A stretch of DNA of 64,000 bases from CALBPI01 sp038521865 (GTDB taxonomy: Bacteria; Pseudomonadota; Gammaproteobacteria; Steroidobacterales; Woeseiaceae), in assembly GCA_038521865.1 (NCBI GenBank), contig JBCBKO010000004.1, forward strand, positions 231,685 to 295,684. The letters run 5' to 3'. The position numbers and the translations under genes were made by a program. A model generated the notes under the pieces. The model saw nothing but the letters and a program-made list of their open reading frames with translations, was not told where the DNA came from and searched no databases. Below are positions 44,996-53,101 of the stretch, piece after piece (the stretch's first letter is position 1; each line of letters opens with the position of its first letter).

Positions 44996-47641
44996 ATGAA
45001 AACGATGAATAACGCATTACGTGGAAACTGGTTCTCACGGGCGGTGACGGTAGTCGCGGCCTCTGCAGTCGTTGCTGGCTGCAACGCAGGTGGGGAAGAG
45101 GGTGACCAGGTCGGATTTGGCGGTGGGCAAAGCCCCGACCCGGTCGCGCTCGAGTTTCCGATTTTTTATGTAAAACGACCGCTTCCCGTGGACGATGACG
45201 GTGAGCCGATCATCGAGGATATCCGGGTCGTGCTGGAATTTAATCCGGGTGCTGATCTGTTTTTCCGTGATCGGGCATCACCTAGCACACCCGATACGGA
45301 TCTGACGGGCGGGTTTACTGAGGGGCTTGCCGACATACGCGATGTGACCGTGTCTTTTGACGCGAGCAAAGTCGCGTTCGCGATGCGCTATCCGTTCGAT
45401 CCTGACGCAGAGCCTGAGGAGCAGGTGACCTGGAACATCTGGGAATACGATATTCCGTCGGCTACGCTACGACGTGTGATCGCGTCGGATATTACTGCCG
45501 AGGCGGGCCATGATATTTCGCCGCGCTATCTTCCCGATGGCCGGTTACTGTTCAGCTCTACGAGACAACGCCAGTCGGTGGCGATTCTGTTGGACGAAGG
45601 CAAGCCGCAGTTCCCGGCGCTCGATGGCGATCGCAACGAACCGGCCTTCGTGTTGCACACGATGACGTCGGACGGCACGAACATCGAACAAATCGGCTTT
45701 AATCAGAGCCACGAGCTGAACCCGATCGTGCTCGACGACGGGAAAGTTGTGTTCAGTCGTTGGGACAACATCGGCAACACTAACGAAATCAATCTTTACC
45801 GCATGAATCCTGACGGTTCTGCGCTCGAGTTGCTCTATGGGGCAAACAGTCACGACGTCGACGGTGATGGCCAGGAAGAGCAGTTCGTGCAACCCGAAAT
45901 TCTGCCCGACGGGACACTGATTGCGCTTTTGAAACCGTTCACCGGCGACACGACCGGTGGTGCGTTGGTCGATATCGACGTCGATACCTACGTTGAGAAC
46001 ACGCAGGCGCTTGCCATCAACACCGGCATGAACGGGCCGGCACAAACTGCGGCAACAGTGAACAATGTCGTGCCGGGCGCAGATGCGGTGTCACCGGGCG
46101 GCCGATACCGCTCGGCTTATCCGCTACGTGACGGCACTAATCGCATGCTCGTCAGCTGGAGTCAGTGTCGACTGCAGAATGTCGAGCTGCAAATTCTGCC
46201 TTGCACAGAAACCAATCTTGTTGACCCCAATCTCGTAGCCGCGCCCGCTTTGTACGGCATCTGGCTTTATGACCGCACCGATGAAACGCAGCTGCCAGTT
46301 GTGCCACCAGAAGAGGGTGTCATCTTCTCCGATATCGTTGCGGCGGAGCCGCGCACGAACGTACCGGTAATTTTGCCCGGCGCCAACGTATTTGGTCTCG
46401 ATCCGACCATCGCGGACGAGGGTGTCGGTGTGATCAATATTCGAAGCGTCTATGACGTTATGGGCTCGGACCTTGCGCCGGGTGGCATCGATGTACTGGC
46501 AGACCCCGCACAAACCACCGCCGCCGATCGGCCAGCGCGTTTCCTGCGTCTGGAAAAAGCGGTGTCGATTCCCGACGAGGAAATTCTGGAAATCCCTAAC
46601 TTTGCGTTCGGCCAGGCAGGCTTTATGCGAGAGATCGTCGGCTACACACCCATCGCGCCTGACGGTTCCGTGGTGGTCAAAGCGCCCGCAGATGTTGCGC
46701 TGACGTTCAGTATCGTTGACGGCAACGCGCGACGGGTATTCGGACCGAGCCACAACAACTGGTTGCAGTTGCGCCCGGGCGAAGAACTCCGTTGCACCGG
46801 GTGTCATGATGGCGGTAGTGGACTATCGCATGGTCGGATTGGTGCGTTTGATAGCGCGCACGATGGTGCCCAGCAGACTGGCCTACCGTATCCGAACACC
46901 AACCCGGCCTATTTCGCCGACGTTGGCGAATCGATGGCTGAGGTCCGGGCGCGTATCAGTTGCGGCACTGACAACTGCGCTGCGATCGAACCCTCCATGG
47001 ACGTCGTGTTCGTGGATGACTGGACAGACCCAGTCGCTGCAGGGCGTGCCGTTGACGAGCCGTTCACCTATGAATACCGAACACTGCTGACGCCGGTTCC
47101 CACGAGTGCCGACTGCGTGCAGTCGTGGAACGCGAGCTGTCGTTCGGTCATCGACTATGAAGAAATCATTCATCCGTTGTGGTCGTTGCCGCGCGTAACG
47201 CTGAATGCGCTGGGTGAGCCCGTCAGCGACTTCACCTGCACGAGTTGCCACTCGCCGCGAGACGCTGCGAACCAGCTGCGTGTGCCCATCGCGCAACTCG
47301 ATCTCAGCGATGGCTTGTCGGATCAGGATCAGGATGTGTTTACGTCGTATCGTGAATTGCTATTCAACGATAACGCGCAGGAGCTCAACATGGGCGCACT
47401 GCAGGATATTTTGAATCAGGTGATCGACCCTGATACTGGTTTGCCGGTTGGTCAGACCGTCAATGTGCCATCGAGCATGTCATCGGCGGGTGCAAATAAT
47501 TCACAACGCTTTTTCGCGCGTTTCGCGGCGGGCGGTACACATGCCGGCTACTTGAGCGATGACGAGTTGCGCTTGTTGAGTGAGTGGCTGGATATCGGTG
47601 GTCAGTACTACAACAACCCATTTGCGGTTCCAGTGGATTAG
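44996..47641 (+). CDS. HzsA-like beta-propeller lipoprotein with two c-type haems
   Basis: 881 residues from ATG 44996, six bases after GAGGTGG. The lipobox is V-V-A-G-C (Cys29). Residues about 60-560 form a WD40/PD40-like propeller (D-I-S-P-R-Y-L-P-D-G-R-L-L-F-S-S-T-R, S-H-E-L-N-P-I-V-L-D-D-G-K-V-V-F-S-R-W). It is followed by haem sites C-T-G-C-H (600-604) and C-T-S-C-H (748-752). The layout recalls the alpha subunit of hydrazine synthase and the wider group of HzsA-related proteins found far outside anammox bacteria. Nothing suggests anammox metabolism here. Extra Cys pairs (C-G-T-D-N-C, C-V-Q-S-W-N-A-S-C) lie between the haems. It leads a five-gene operon of envelope proteins. Confidence 0.87.
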   Translation: MKTMNNALRGNWFSRAVTVVAASAVVAGCNAGGEEGDQVGFGGGQSPDPVALEFPIFYVKRPLPVDDDGEPIIEDIRVVLEFNPGADLFFRDRASPSTPDTDLTGGFTEGLADIRDVTVSFDASKVAFAMRYPFDPDAEPEEQVTWNIWEYDIPSATLRRVIASDITAEAGHDISPRYLPDGRLLFSSTRQRQSVAILLDEGKPQFPALDGDRNEPAFVLHTMTSDGTNIEQIGFNQSHELNPIVLDDGKVVFSRWDNIGNTNEINLYRMNPDGSALELLYGANSHDVDGDGQEEQFVQPEILPDGTLIALLKPFTGDTTGGALVDIDVDTYVENTQALAINTGMNGPAQTAATVNNVVPGADAVSPGGRYRSAYPLRDGTNRMLVSWSQCRLQNVELQILPCTETNLVDPNLVAAPALYGIWLYDRTDETQLPVVPPEEGVIFSDIVAAEPRTNVPVILPGANVFGLDPTIADEGVGVINIRSVYDVMGSDLAPGGIDVLADPAQTTAADRPARFLRLEKAVSIPDEEILEIPNFAFGQAGFMREIVGYTPIAPDGSVVVKAPADVALTFSIVDGNARRVFGPSHNNWLQLRPGEELRCTGCHDGGSGLSHGRIGAFDSAHDGAQQTGLPYPNTNPAYFADVGESMAEVRARISCGTDNCAAIEPSMDVVFVDDWTDPVAAGRAVDEPFTYEYRTLLTPVPTSADCVQSWNASCRSVIDYEEIIHPLWSLPRVTLNALGEPVSDFTCTSCHSPRDAANQLRVPIAQLDLSDGLSDQDQDVFTSYRELLFNDNAQELNMGALQDILNQVIDPDTGLPVGQTVNVPSSMSSAGANNSQRFFARFAAGGTHAGYLSDDELRLLSEWLDIGGQYYNNPFAVPVD

Positions 47642-47647
47642 GAACAA

Positions 47648-48388
47648 ATGAAGCCAGCCTTGCGATCTCTAATCATAATCTTGTCGCTGTTTGCGGCGAG
47701 TGCATTGCACGCGAAAGAGTATCGCGAGGTTTCGGTTGCCGATCCTTATATTGAAATGCGCACAGGGCCGGGTAAGGGCTATCCGATTACCTACGTTGCT
47801 GAGCGCGGTGAAAACGTTGAGATCATCCGTCGTAAAACCGATTGGTTCAAAGTGCGAACCGATCGTGGTCGCGAGGGTTGGGTCAACATTGTCCAGATGG
47901 AGCAGACGCTGGATGCTGCTGGTGAAACAACAGAGTTCGAGCGCGTTGGACGCGACGAGTTTTTGCAGCGTCGCTGGGAAACCGGAATTCTGACTGGTGA
48001 CTTCTCCGGGGCCGATACCGTCTCGATTTACGGCGGGTATTCGATCTCGCGGAATCTCTCGGTCGAAGTCTGGGGCTCGCAGCTGATTGGTAACTTCTCT
48101 ACAGGCTGGCTTGGCACGGTCGCTGTGGTTCATGAGACTTGGCCTGAATGGCGTATCTCGCCCTATTTCACTTTGGGTACAGGGATCGTAGAAACCAGTC
48201 CGAAAAGTACCTTGGTCAGCACGCCTGACCGGTCGGATCAGTTTGCCATGGTAGGTGCCGGTGCAAGGGTTTACGTGACACGCAGGTTCGTGTTGCGCGG
48301 TGAGTACAAGAGTTACGTGGTGATTACGAGCCGCGACGATAATGAGGAAGTGGAAGAATGGAAACTCGGGTTCGGATTCTTTTTCTGA
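47648..48388 (+). CDS. SH3-domain outer-membrane barrel protein
   Basis: 246 residues. A signal peptide (cut near L-H-A-K) precedes a bacterial SH3 domain (about 24-85: Y-I-E-M-R-T-G-P-G-K-G-Y-P, G-W-V-N) and then a beta-strand-rich part ending G-F-G-F-F-F, the aromatic terminus of an outer-membrane barrel. The SH3 domain may hold peptidoglycan or a partner protein. The gene starts 6 bases after the HzsA-like gene and overlaps the next by 31 bases. Confidence 0.83.
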   Translation: MKPALRSLIIILSLFAASALHAKEYREVSVADPYIEMRTGPGKGYPITYVAERGENVEIIRRKTDWFKVRTDRGREGWVNIVQMEQTLDAAGETTEFERVGRDEFLQRRWETGILTGDFSGADTVSIYGGYSISRNLSVEVWGSQLIGNFSTGWLGTVAVVHETWPEWRISPYFTLGTGIVETSPKSTLVSTPDRSDQFAMVGAGARVYVTRRFVLRGEYKSYVVITSRDDNEEVEEWKLGFGFFF

Positions 48389-49035
48389 CACTGGTTGCAG
48401 GCATGATGCTCGCCACCAGTGGCTGCTCTTCTTTGCCGTTCTTCGGCAAGAAGCAGGATACCGGCACTGCCGAGGCGCCGGAGCAGGTGATCGAGCCTGA
48501 AGTTGAACGACGCGATATTGTGAAGCCGAAGATCGATACCGAAGATTTCGAGATCGGTGGTTTCGCCGGCATCATGAGCGTTGAGGACTTCGGCGCTAGT
48601 CCGGTTGTAGGTGCGACGTTGGCCTATCACTTCTCCGAGGCGCTGTTTGCCGAAGCGGCGGTCGGACGTACCGATACCGAAGAAACCAGTTTTGAGCGCC
48701 TCAGTGGAGCAGCCCAGCTGCTGACTGATGATGAGCGTCAATTCACGTATTACAACGCGTCGGTCGGGTGGAACCTGTTTCCTGGTGAAGCATTCTTTGG
48801 TCGTAATCGGGCGTTCAATCAGTCGTTGTATCTGATCGGTGGACTTGGCAGCACACGCTTCGGTGGGGACGACTTGTTCACCATCAATTTCGGCGCGGGC
48901 TACCGGTTGCTGTTCAACGATGTTTTCGCCTTGCGGGTCGATTTTCGAGATCACGTCTTCGATAGTGACCTGCTGGGTGAGAGCGAGACCGTTCACAACC
49001 TGACCGGTCATATCGGGTTTTCGTTTTTCTTCTGA
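48358..49035 (+). CDS. Outer-membrane beta-barrel lipoprotein
   Basis: 225 residues. The lipobox is A-T-S-G-C with Cys near residue 23, then an acidic linker (E-V-E-R-R-D-I-V-K-P-K-I-D) and about eight predicted strands ending G-F-S-F-F-F. The strand pattern matches the outer-membrane beta-barrel domain found in myxobacteria and some gammaproteobacteria. It overlaps the SH3-barrel gene by 31 bases. Two barrels in succession suggest a paired or nested surface structure. Confidence 0.82.
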   Translation: METRVRILFLTLVAGMMLATSGCSSLPFFGKKQDTGTAEAPEQVIEPEVERRDIVKPKIDTEDFEIGGFAGIMSVEDFGASPVVGATLAYHFSEALFAEAAVGRTDTEETSFERLSGAAQLLTDDERQFTYYNASVGWNLFPGEAFFGRNRAFNQSLYLIGGLGSTRFGGDDLFTINFGAGYRLLFNDVFALRVDFRDHVFDSDLLGESETVHNLTGHIGFSFFF

Positions 49036-49055
49036 GGGGTTAGAGGAGCACTACT

Positions 49056-49310
49056 ATGAAACTACAAGCATCTTCCAACGCAGCGCGCATGCTGAAATTT
49101 GGTCTTGCCGCAGGTGTTCTGGTTGCAACGAGCGCATGCTCGAATGTTGAGCCATGGGTAAAGCCGTATGAGCGCGACCGTTTGGCAGACCCCATCATGT
49201 TCCTTGAGCATGATCCGGTTTCCGCGTCATACATGCATCACGTCTACGAGTCTCGAGAAGGCGCACGCGGCGCCATGGGTAGTGTAGGCGGAGGCTGCGG
49301 CTGTAACTGA
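49056..49310 (+). CDS. DUF4266 small lipoprotein with Cys-Gly-Cys tail
   Basis: 84 residues. GAGGAG lies upstream of ATG 49056. The lipobox A-T-S-A-C is near residue 28. The core W-V-K-P-Y-E-R-D-R-L-A-D-P-I-M is the DUF4266 signature, and the protein ends in a glycine-rich tail G-G-G-C-G-C-N. Mature protein is only about 57 residues. DUF4266 genes are regularly found beside DUF3570 barrels, as here, and as I recall often near ApbE flavin transferases and thioredoxins, which are absent from this window. The terminal C-G-C could bind metal or form a disulphide. Confidence 0.9.
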   Translation: MKLQASSNAARMLKFGLAAGVLVATSACSNVEPWVKPYERDRLADPIMFLEHDPVSASYMHHVYESREGARGAMGSVGGGCGCN

Positions 49311-49330
49311 TCGCAGGGTGGATTGAAGGC

Positions 49331-50476
49331 ATGAATAACTCACGCTTCACTTTCGGATTGTTGTTGGTGCTGTCTGCCATGTTGTTGGCGGATATGGCAC
49401 GAGCGGCGGTACTTCCGGAGGATCGCACAGACGTGATGTATCACCGCTATGAGGGTGACAACATCGCGATTGAAGGTCCGTCCGTCCTCATTCGCAAAAA
49501 GCTCGGAAAGAGTGTTTCGGTGACGGGTAACTACTACGTTGACATGATCACCAGTGCGTCGATCGACGTTGTGACCACTGCTAGTCCGTATACCGAAGAG
49601 CGTACCCAGTATTCGGTGGGTGTGGATTACCTTCGTGGCGGAACGATGATGTCGCTAGGCGTTACCCAAAGCGACGAGAACGACTTCGAAGCGCGGACCT
49701 ACAGCTTGGCGATTAGCCAAAATCTGTTCGGTGACCTTACGACGGTCACGTTGGCCTACGGTCTTGGTGACGATGTTGTTGGGCAGGTCACTGACCCGAC
49801 CTTTGCCGAGGATGTATCGCGCCAGCAATATGGCGTCGGTATCTCTCAGATCCTGACCAGAAACCTCATCATGATGATGAACTTCGAGGGCATCACCGAT
49901 GAAGGGTTTTTGAACAATCCGTACCGGCAGGTTCGCTACCTTGACGACACGGGCTCGAGCTACAGCTTCCAGTTTGAGCGATACCCGAATACGCGTACGA
50001 GCGGTGCCGCGTCGATCGGCGCACGCTATTACCTGCCCTACAGAGCCGCGGTTCACGGGGAGTATCGCTATTTCTCCGATACCTGGGGAATCGTCGCGAA
50101 CAGCTACGAGCTGGGCTACACACATCCGTGGAGGGACTCGCTAACCTTCAGTGCACGTTTCCGATACTACACACAGGAACAAGCTGATTTTTATGCCGAT
50201 TTGTTCCCGCGCTTTGATTTCCAGAACTTCCTCGCGCGAGATAAAGAACTCAGCACCTTTACCAGCAGTACTCTGCGTGCGGGCGTGGCATGGGATTTCG
50301 GTAAAGAAGGCATGGGTCTCGTCGATCGCGGGCGACTGTCTCTGTTCTGGGATCGAATGCTGATCGATTACGAGAACTTCAGGGATCTCAGGGATACGGC
50401 AGCTCTGCCCGGCGAGGAGCGTTTGTTCAGTCTCGAGGCTGACGTTGTGCAGCTATTTATCTCGTTCTGGTACTGA
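49331..50476 (+). CDS. DUF3570 outer-membrane barrel protein
   Basis: 381 residues. The signal peptide ends A-R-A-A. D-V-M-Y-H-R-Y-E-G-D-N-I-A-I-E-G-P-S is the family opening. The rest is alternating amphipathic strands with paired tyrosines and a C-terminal L-F-I-S-F-W-Y. Length and strand pattern suggest a 14- to 16-strand barrel. DUF3570 has no proven role; its partner here is the DUF4266 lipoprotein 20 bases upstream. It closes the operon and overlaps the convergent metalloprotein gene by 24 bases. Confidence 0.9.
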   Translation: MNNSRFTFGLLLVLSAMLLADMARAAVLPEDRTDVMYHRYEGDNIAIEGPSVLIRKKLGKSVSVTGNYYVDMITSASIDVVTTASPYTEERTQYSVGVDYLRGGTMMSLGVTQSDENDFEARTYSLAISQNLFGDLTTVTLAYGLGDDVVGQVTDPTFAEDVSRQQYGVGISQILTRNLIMMMNFEGITDEGFLNNPYRQVRYLDDTGSSYSFQFERYPNTRTSGAASIGARYYLPYRAAVHGEYRYFSDTWGIVANSYELGYTHPWRDSLTFSARFRYYTQEQADFYADLFPRFDFQNFLARDKELSTFTSSTLRAGVAWDFGKEGMGLVDRGRLSLFWDRMLIDYENFRDLRDTAALPGEERLFSLEADVVQLFISFWY

Positions 50477-51877
50477 AAACCTCGTATCGGTTCCGGGGAG
50501 CCAGCCTCCCCGGAATCGAGTTGGTCTTCTGGCAACAAAATGCATTGCTGCCGTGGCGGTGGCGACCGGGTTCCATCCGACGATGAAATAGAGCTCCGCG
50601 TGCGTACTGCGCTGGAACGAATAGACCGCTGCGCCCGTATCGCGTGCTCTGTCGGCTAACTGTTTAAGGATGGCCGGTGGTGCGAGTGCGGTGAGTTCGT
50701 CGATTCGATTTGCATCGCTAAGCACGATCCCAGTTAGCCCGGTGAACTGCGCAATACCGGTTTCCGATCCGTCTGACGACGCGACCGTGTCAATGATTGC
50801 TGTTTTGAATGTCAGACGATCACGCATCACGCTGTAGGTTTCATCGTAGTCCGCGCCATGCTGGATGAAACCGATCATGCTCATGCGAGTGTTCAGATCA
50901 AGGCATGTCCGGCCGAGGGTGTCATCAGCAATGGCGATATACTCGGTGACGAACGTCGCGTCGATTCGACTGCCGCCCTCTATCGATGCAATCACCAGAT
51001 CGGAAGCCGCCTTCGCGAGTCTGTCGATTCGTGCATCGGCGTAGTAGCTCTCCGTGGTGTTGCGGTAGCGCGGATCTTGCGGCCTACGATCGAGTTGACG
51101 CGCAATCAGCTCGTCACTGATTACCGTCGCAAGGACCTCATCCATCAGAAGGTATGCGGGTGCCGCACAGACCGAAGACGCTGCTTCAAACTGCGTGATG
51201 ATCTCTCTCGATAATGCGACAGGCATTTGCTCGAACAGTTGGTGCGCCCACTCATGAGCGACAACCGGCAGGCGATCCCGGCCGCTGTCCCCAAGCGTCG
51301 ATTCGACGTACATCCGATTTCCATCGCGTGTCGCGATACTGCCTGACTTGGGCGTGCCTGATGCGATCAACACGACATCGGGGGTGGGTCCTGTACGAGT
51401 CCCATACCACCGCGCGATGTCTTGCATAGTGCGCGGCAGGTCAATTTGCCGAGAGGCCAATTCGAGCTCGAGCGCCATACGATCCAGTCGACGCCGTCGC
51501 TTCTGCCAATCCACCAGTAATACGTCCACCAAACCCGGCGCCAATGCGGCCAGCGCGGTATCGACATCGTTGTTCATTGGCACAGCGCCGCGCCCGTTGA
51601 TGCCGTTCCAGTCGCTCGGCAATGGCAGCCACCGCGCTGCCCCCGGCGTCATGCGCTGCGTTGTTTTGCCTCGGCGCTCCCGCCACTCGATAGTATCGAA
51701 TCCTGCGGCGAGTGCTTTTTCCCGGTCGCCTTGCTGGGCGGTGCAGTAGATGAGGGCGGCGACGCAGTCGAGCCGATAGACGATGTTCTGGTCTCGACTC
51801 ACGACTATGGCGGCGTTTACGTCAAAGCTCAGCAGCGCAAGACATAAAGCGACAAAAGCCTGGATACGATGGGCCAT
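50453..51877 (-). CDS. Secreted HEWAH zinc-metalloprotease-like protein
   Basis: 474 residues from ATG 51877, six bases after GGAG. The signal peptide ends D-V-N-A-A. The centre holds V-V-A-H-E-W-A-H-Q-L-F (about 210-220), a gluzincin-type HExxH, with a plausible third ligand Glu downstream in L-L-M-D-E-V-L-A-T. Several cysteines (C-V-A-A-L-I-Y-C, S-V-C-A-A-P) suggest disulphides. It is otherwise unlike families I can name. It is convergent with the barrel operon and may be unrelated to it. Confidence 0.75.
   Translation of the reverse strand: MAHRIQAFVALCLALLSFDVNAAIVVSRDQNIVYRLDCVAALIYCTAQQGDREKALAAGFDTIEWRERRGKTTQRMTPGAARWLPLPSDWNGINGRGAVPMNNDVDTALAALAPGLVDVLLVDWQKRRRRLDRMALELELASRQIDLPRTMQDIARWYGTRTGPTPDVVLIASGTPKSGSIATRDGNRMYVESTLGDSGRDRLPVVAHEWAHQLFEQMPVALSREIITQFEAASSVCAAPAYLLMDEVLATVISDELIARQLDRRPQDPRYRNTTESYYADARIDRLAKAASDLVIASIEGGSRIDATFVTEYIAIADDTLGRTCLDLNTRMSMIGFIQHGADYDETYSVMRDRLTFKTAIIDTVASSDGSETGIAQFTGLTGIVLSDANRIDELTALAPPAILKQLADRARDTGAAVYSFQRSTHAELYFIVGWNPVATATAAMHFVARRPTRFRGGWLPGTDTRFSVPERDK
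50487..50519. other. Strong hairpin at the convergent gene ends
   Basis: A 14-bp stem (50487-50500 with 50506-50519, one G-U pair) with a 5-base loop lies 11 bases beyond the DUF3570 stop and inside the 3' end of the opposite gene. There is no T run on either side, so it is not a classical terminator. It could protect the mRNA end. Confidence 0.6.
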
Positions 51878-51887
51878 CGCGCGCTCC

Positions 51888-51957
51888 AAAAAAAAACCGG
51901 CTCGATCATGCCACGAATCGCATGCCTCGAACCGGTTTCATGACCCGGAAGGGTCAG
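51888..51957 (-). terminator. Terminator downstream of the MerR-type regulator gene
   Basis: On the minus strand, an imperfect stem (AACCGG...CCGGTT, arms about 51922-51938 and 51892-51905) runs into nine T at 51896-51888. A small TGACCC-GGAA-GGGTCA hairpin (51940-51955) precedes it. The T run lies just before the ribosome-binding site of the metalloprotein gene. Confidence 0.75.
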
Positions 51958-51975
51958 TCCGCTTTCAGGTGACTG

Positions 51976-52998
51976 CTACCGCTTGTGGCGATTCGGCAGG
52001 AAACCCTCCGCTTCTGCTAGCGTACCCAACGCCTCTTCCATGATCGCCCGTGCCTTGGCCGACATGTGGTAGAGGTAGTTATGTAGCTGCGCGTCCTGTT
52101 CGTTGCGGGACTCGCACTGCTGGCTATATTCCTCGAACGCGCAGAGATTCTGCACAAGATCGGCGGTATGCTTCGGACATTCGCATTCCACCGTTGTCGA
52201 GGTTCGAGCAAGCTGTGCAAGTTCAACGTCATTGAACCTGCGACGCGGTACGCCGTCAGTTGCGTTGACTTCGAACTGGTTTGTCTTCGGCGGTGCTACA
52301 TCCTCAAGAACAGGCCGATTCTCAGCACCTCGTCGCAACAGCTGGTAGAGCGTCTGCGTCGTCACCGGCGAACGGAGTAGTTCGACACGGTCGGCGGCGA
52401 GTGCCTCAAGATCCTGAGTCGTACCGAAGTTAAACAACACGATCACTCGGCGTGTGCCGGCTAAACGACGTAACTTACCGACTGTGAATCGTGTCTCGGT
52501 GTCGATCACCGGAAACTCGAGCAACAGAACGTCAGGCTCTGCGCGTTGTAGCTGGTCGGAAAAATCGTCCAGATCCGTCGTGCACAACGACACCTCAAGT
52601 CTTCCCGGATTGTTGATTCTCTCGGGCAAGTTTTCGAGTGCAAAGCCGCCGTACGCTGCGACTCGCACCAAACCAACGTTGGCGACCAGTTGCAAGCTGC
52701 TGCTTTGTTCAATCAGCTGATCTCGGCGTGCTTTGAGTTCCTCCGTCGACAGGTTCGCGATCTGACCGATCGACGACCCATTGTCAGAGAGTGACTTGAG
52801 CAGAGCGAGCTTCTCTATGTCAGCTTTTGTGTAGATCCTGCGACCGCTTTCGGTGCGATCCGCCACGATGGCGCTGTATCGGCGCTCCCAGATTCGTAGA
52901 GTATGAGTCGAGATGCCAGTCAAACGGGATACGGCGCCGATGGAGTATCCGGTAGATTTGGCAGACTCCCCGAGTGCATCGGTTTTGTCAGTAGCCAT
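51976..52998 (-). CDS. MerR-type regulator with Cys-rich C-terminal domain
   Basis: 340 residues. A MerR helix-turn-helix occupies about 18-60 (Y-S-I-G-A-V-S-R-L-T-G-I-S, T-L-R-I-W-E-R-R-Y), the version seen in B12-binding regulators such as LitR/CarH. The middle (about 115-230) has the alpha/beta alternation of a B12-binding or receiver domain but no D-x-H-x-x-G, so cobalamin is unlikely. The C-terminus has C272-E-C274-P-K-H277, C286 and C295, a possible metal or Fe-S site, which recurs in proteobacterial relatives as far as I recall. GGAG precedes ATG 52998. Its target is unknown; uvrA lies upstream in the same direction. Confidence 0.85.
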   Translation of the reverse strand: MATDKTDALGESAKSTGYSIGAVSRLTGISTHTLRIWERRYSAIVADRTESGRRIYTKADIEKLALLKSLSDNGSSIGQIANLSTEELKARRDQLIEQSSSLQLVANVGLVRVAAYGGFALENLPERINNPGRLEVSLCTTDLDDFSDQLQRAEPDVLLLEFPVIDTETRFTVGKLRRLAGTRRVIVLFNFGTTQDLEALAADRVELLRSPVTTQTLYQLLRRGAENRPVLEDVAPPKTNQFEVNATDGVPRRRFNDVELAQLARTSTTVECECPKHTADLVQNLCAFEEYSQQCESRNEQDAQLHNYLYHMSAKARAIMEEALGTLAEAEGFLPNRHKR

Positions 52999-53101
52999 AA
53001 TTGTCTCCTTGGCGGGCCCATCGCGGTGAGTCCGCCCCCAGTTGATCTTCGCGTGTTCGACAGTATCACACTGAGGTTATACAAGCTACCGATTTGTCTA
53101 A

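Noticed and set aside
44996..47641. True hydrazine synthase (anammox)
   Set aside because: No other anammox gene is present, and the lipoprotein signal and barrel neighbours do not fit that enzyme complex.
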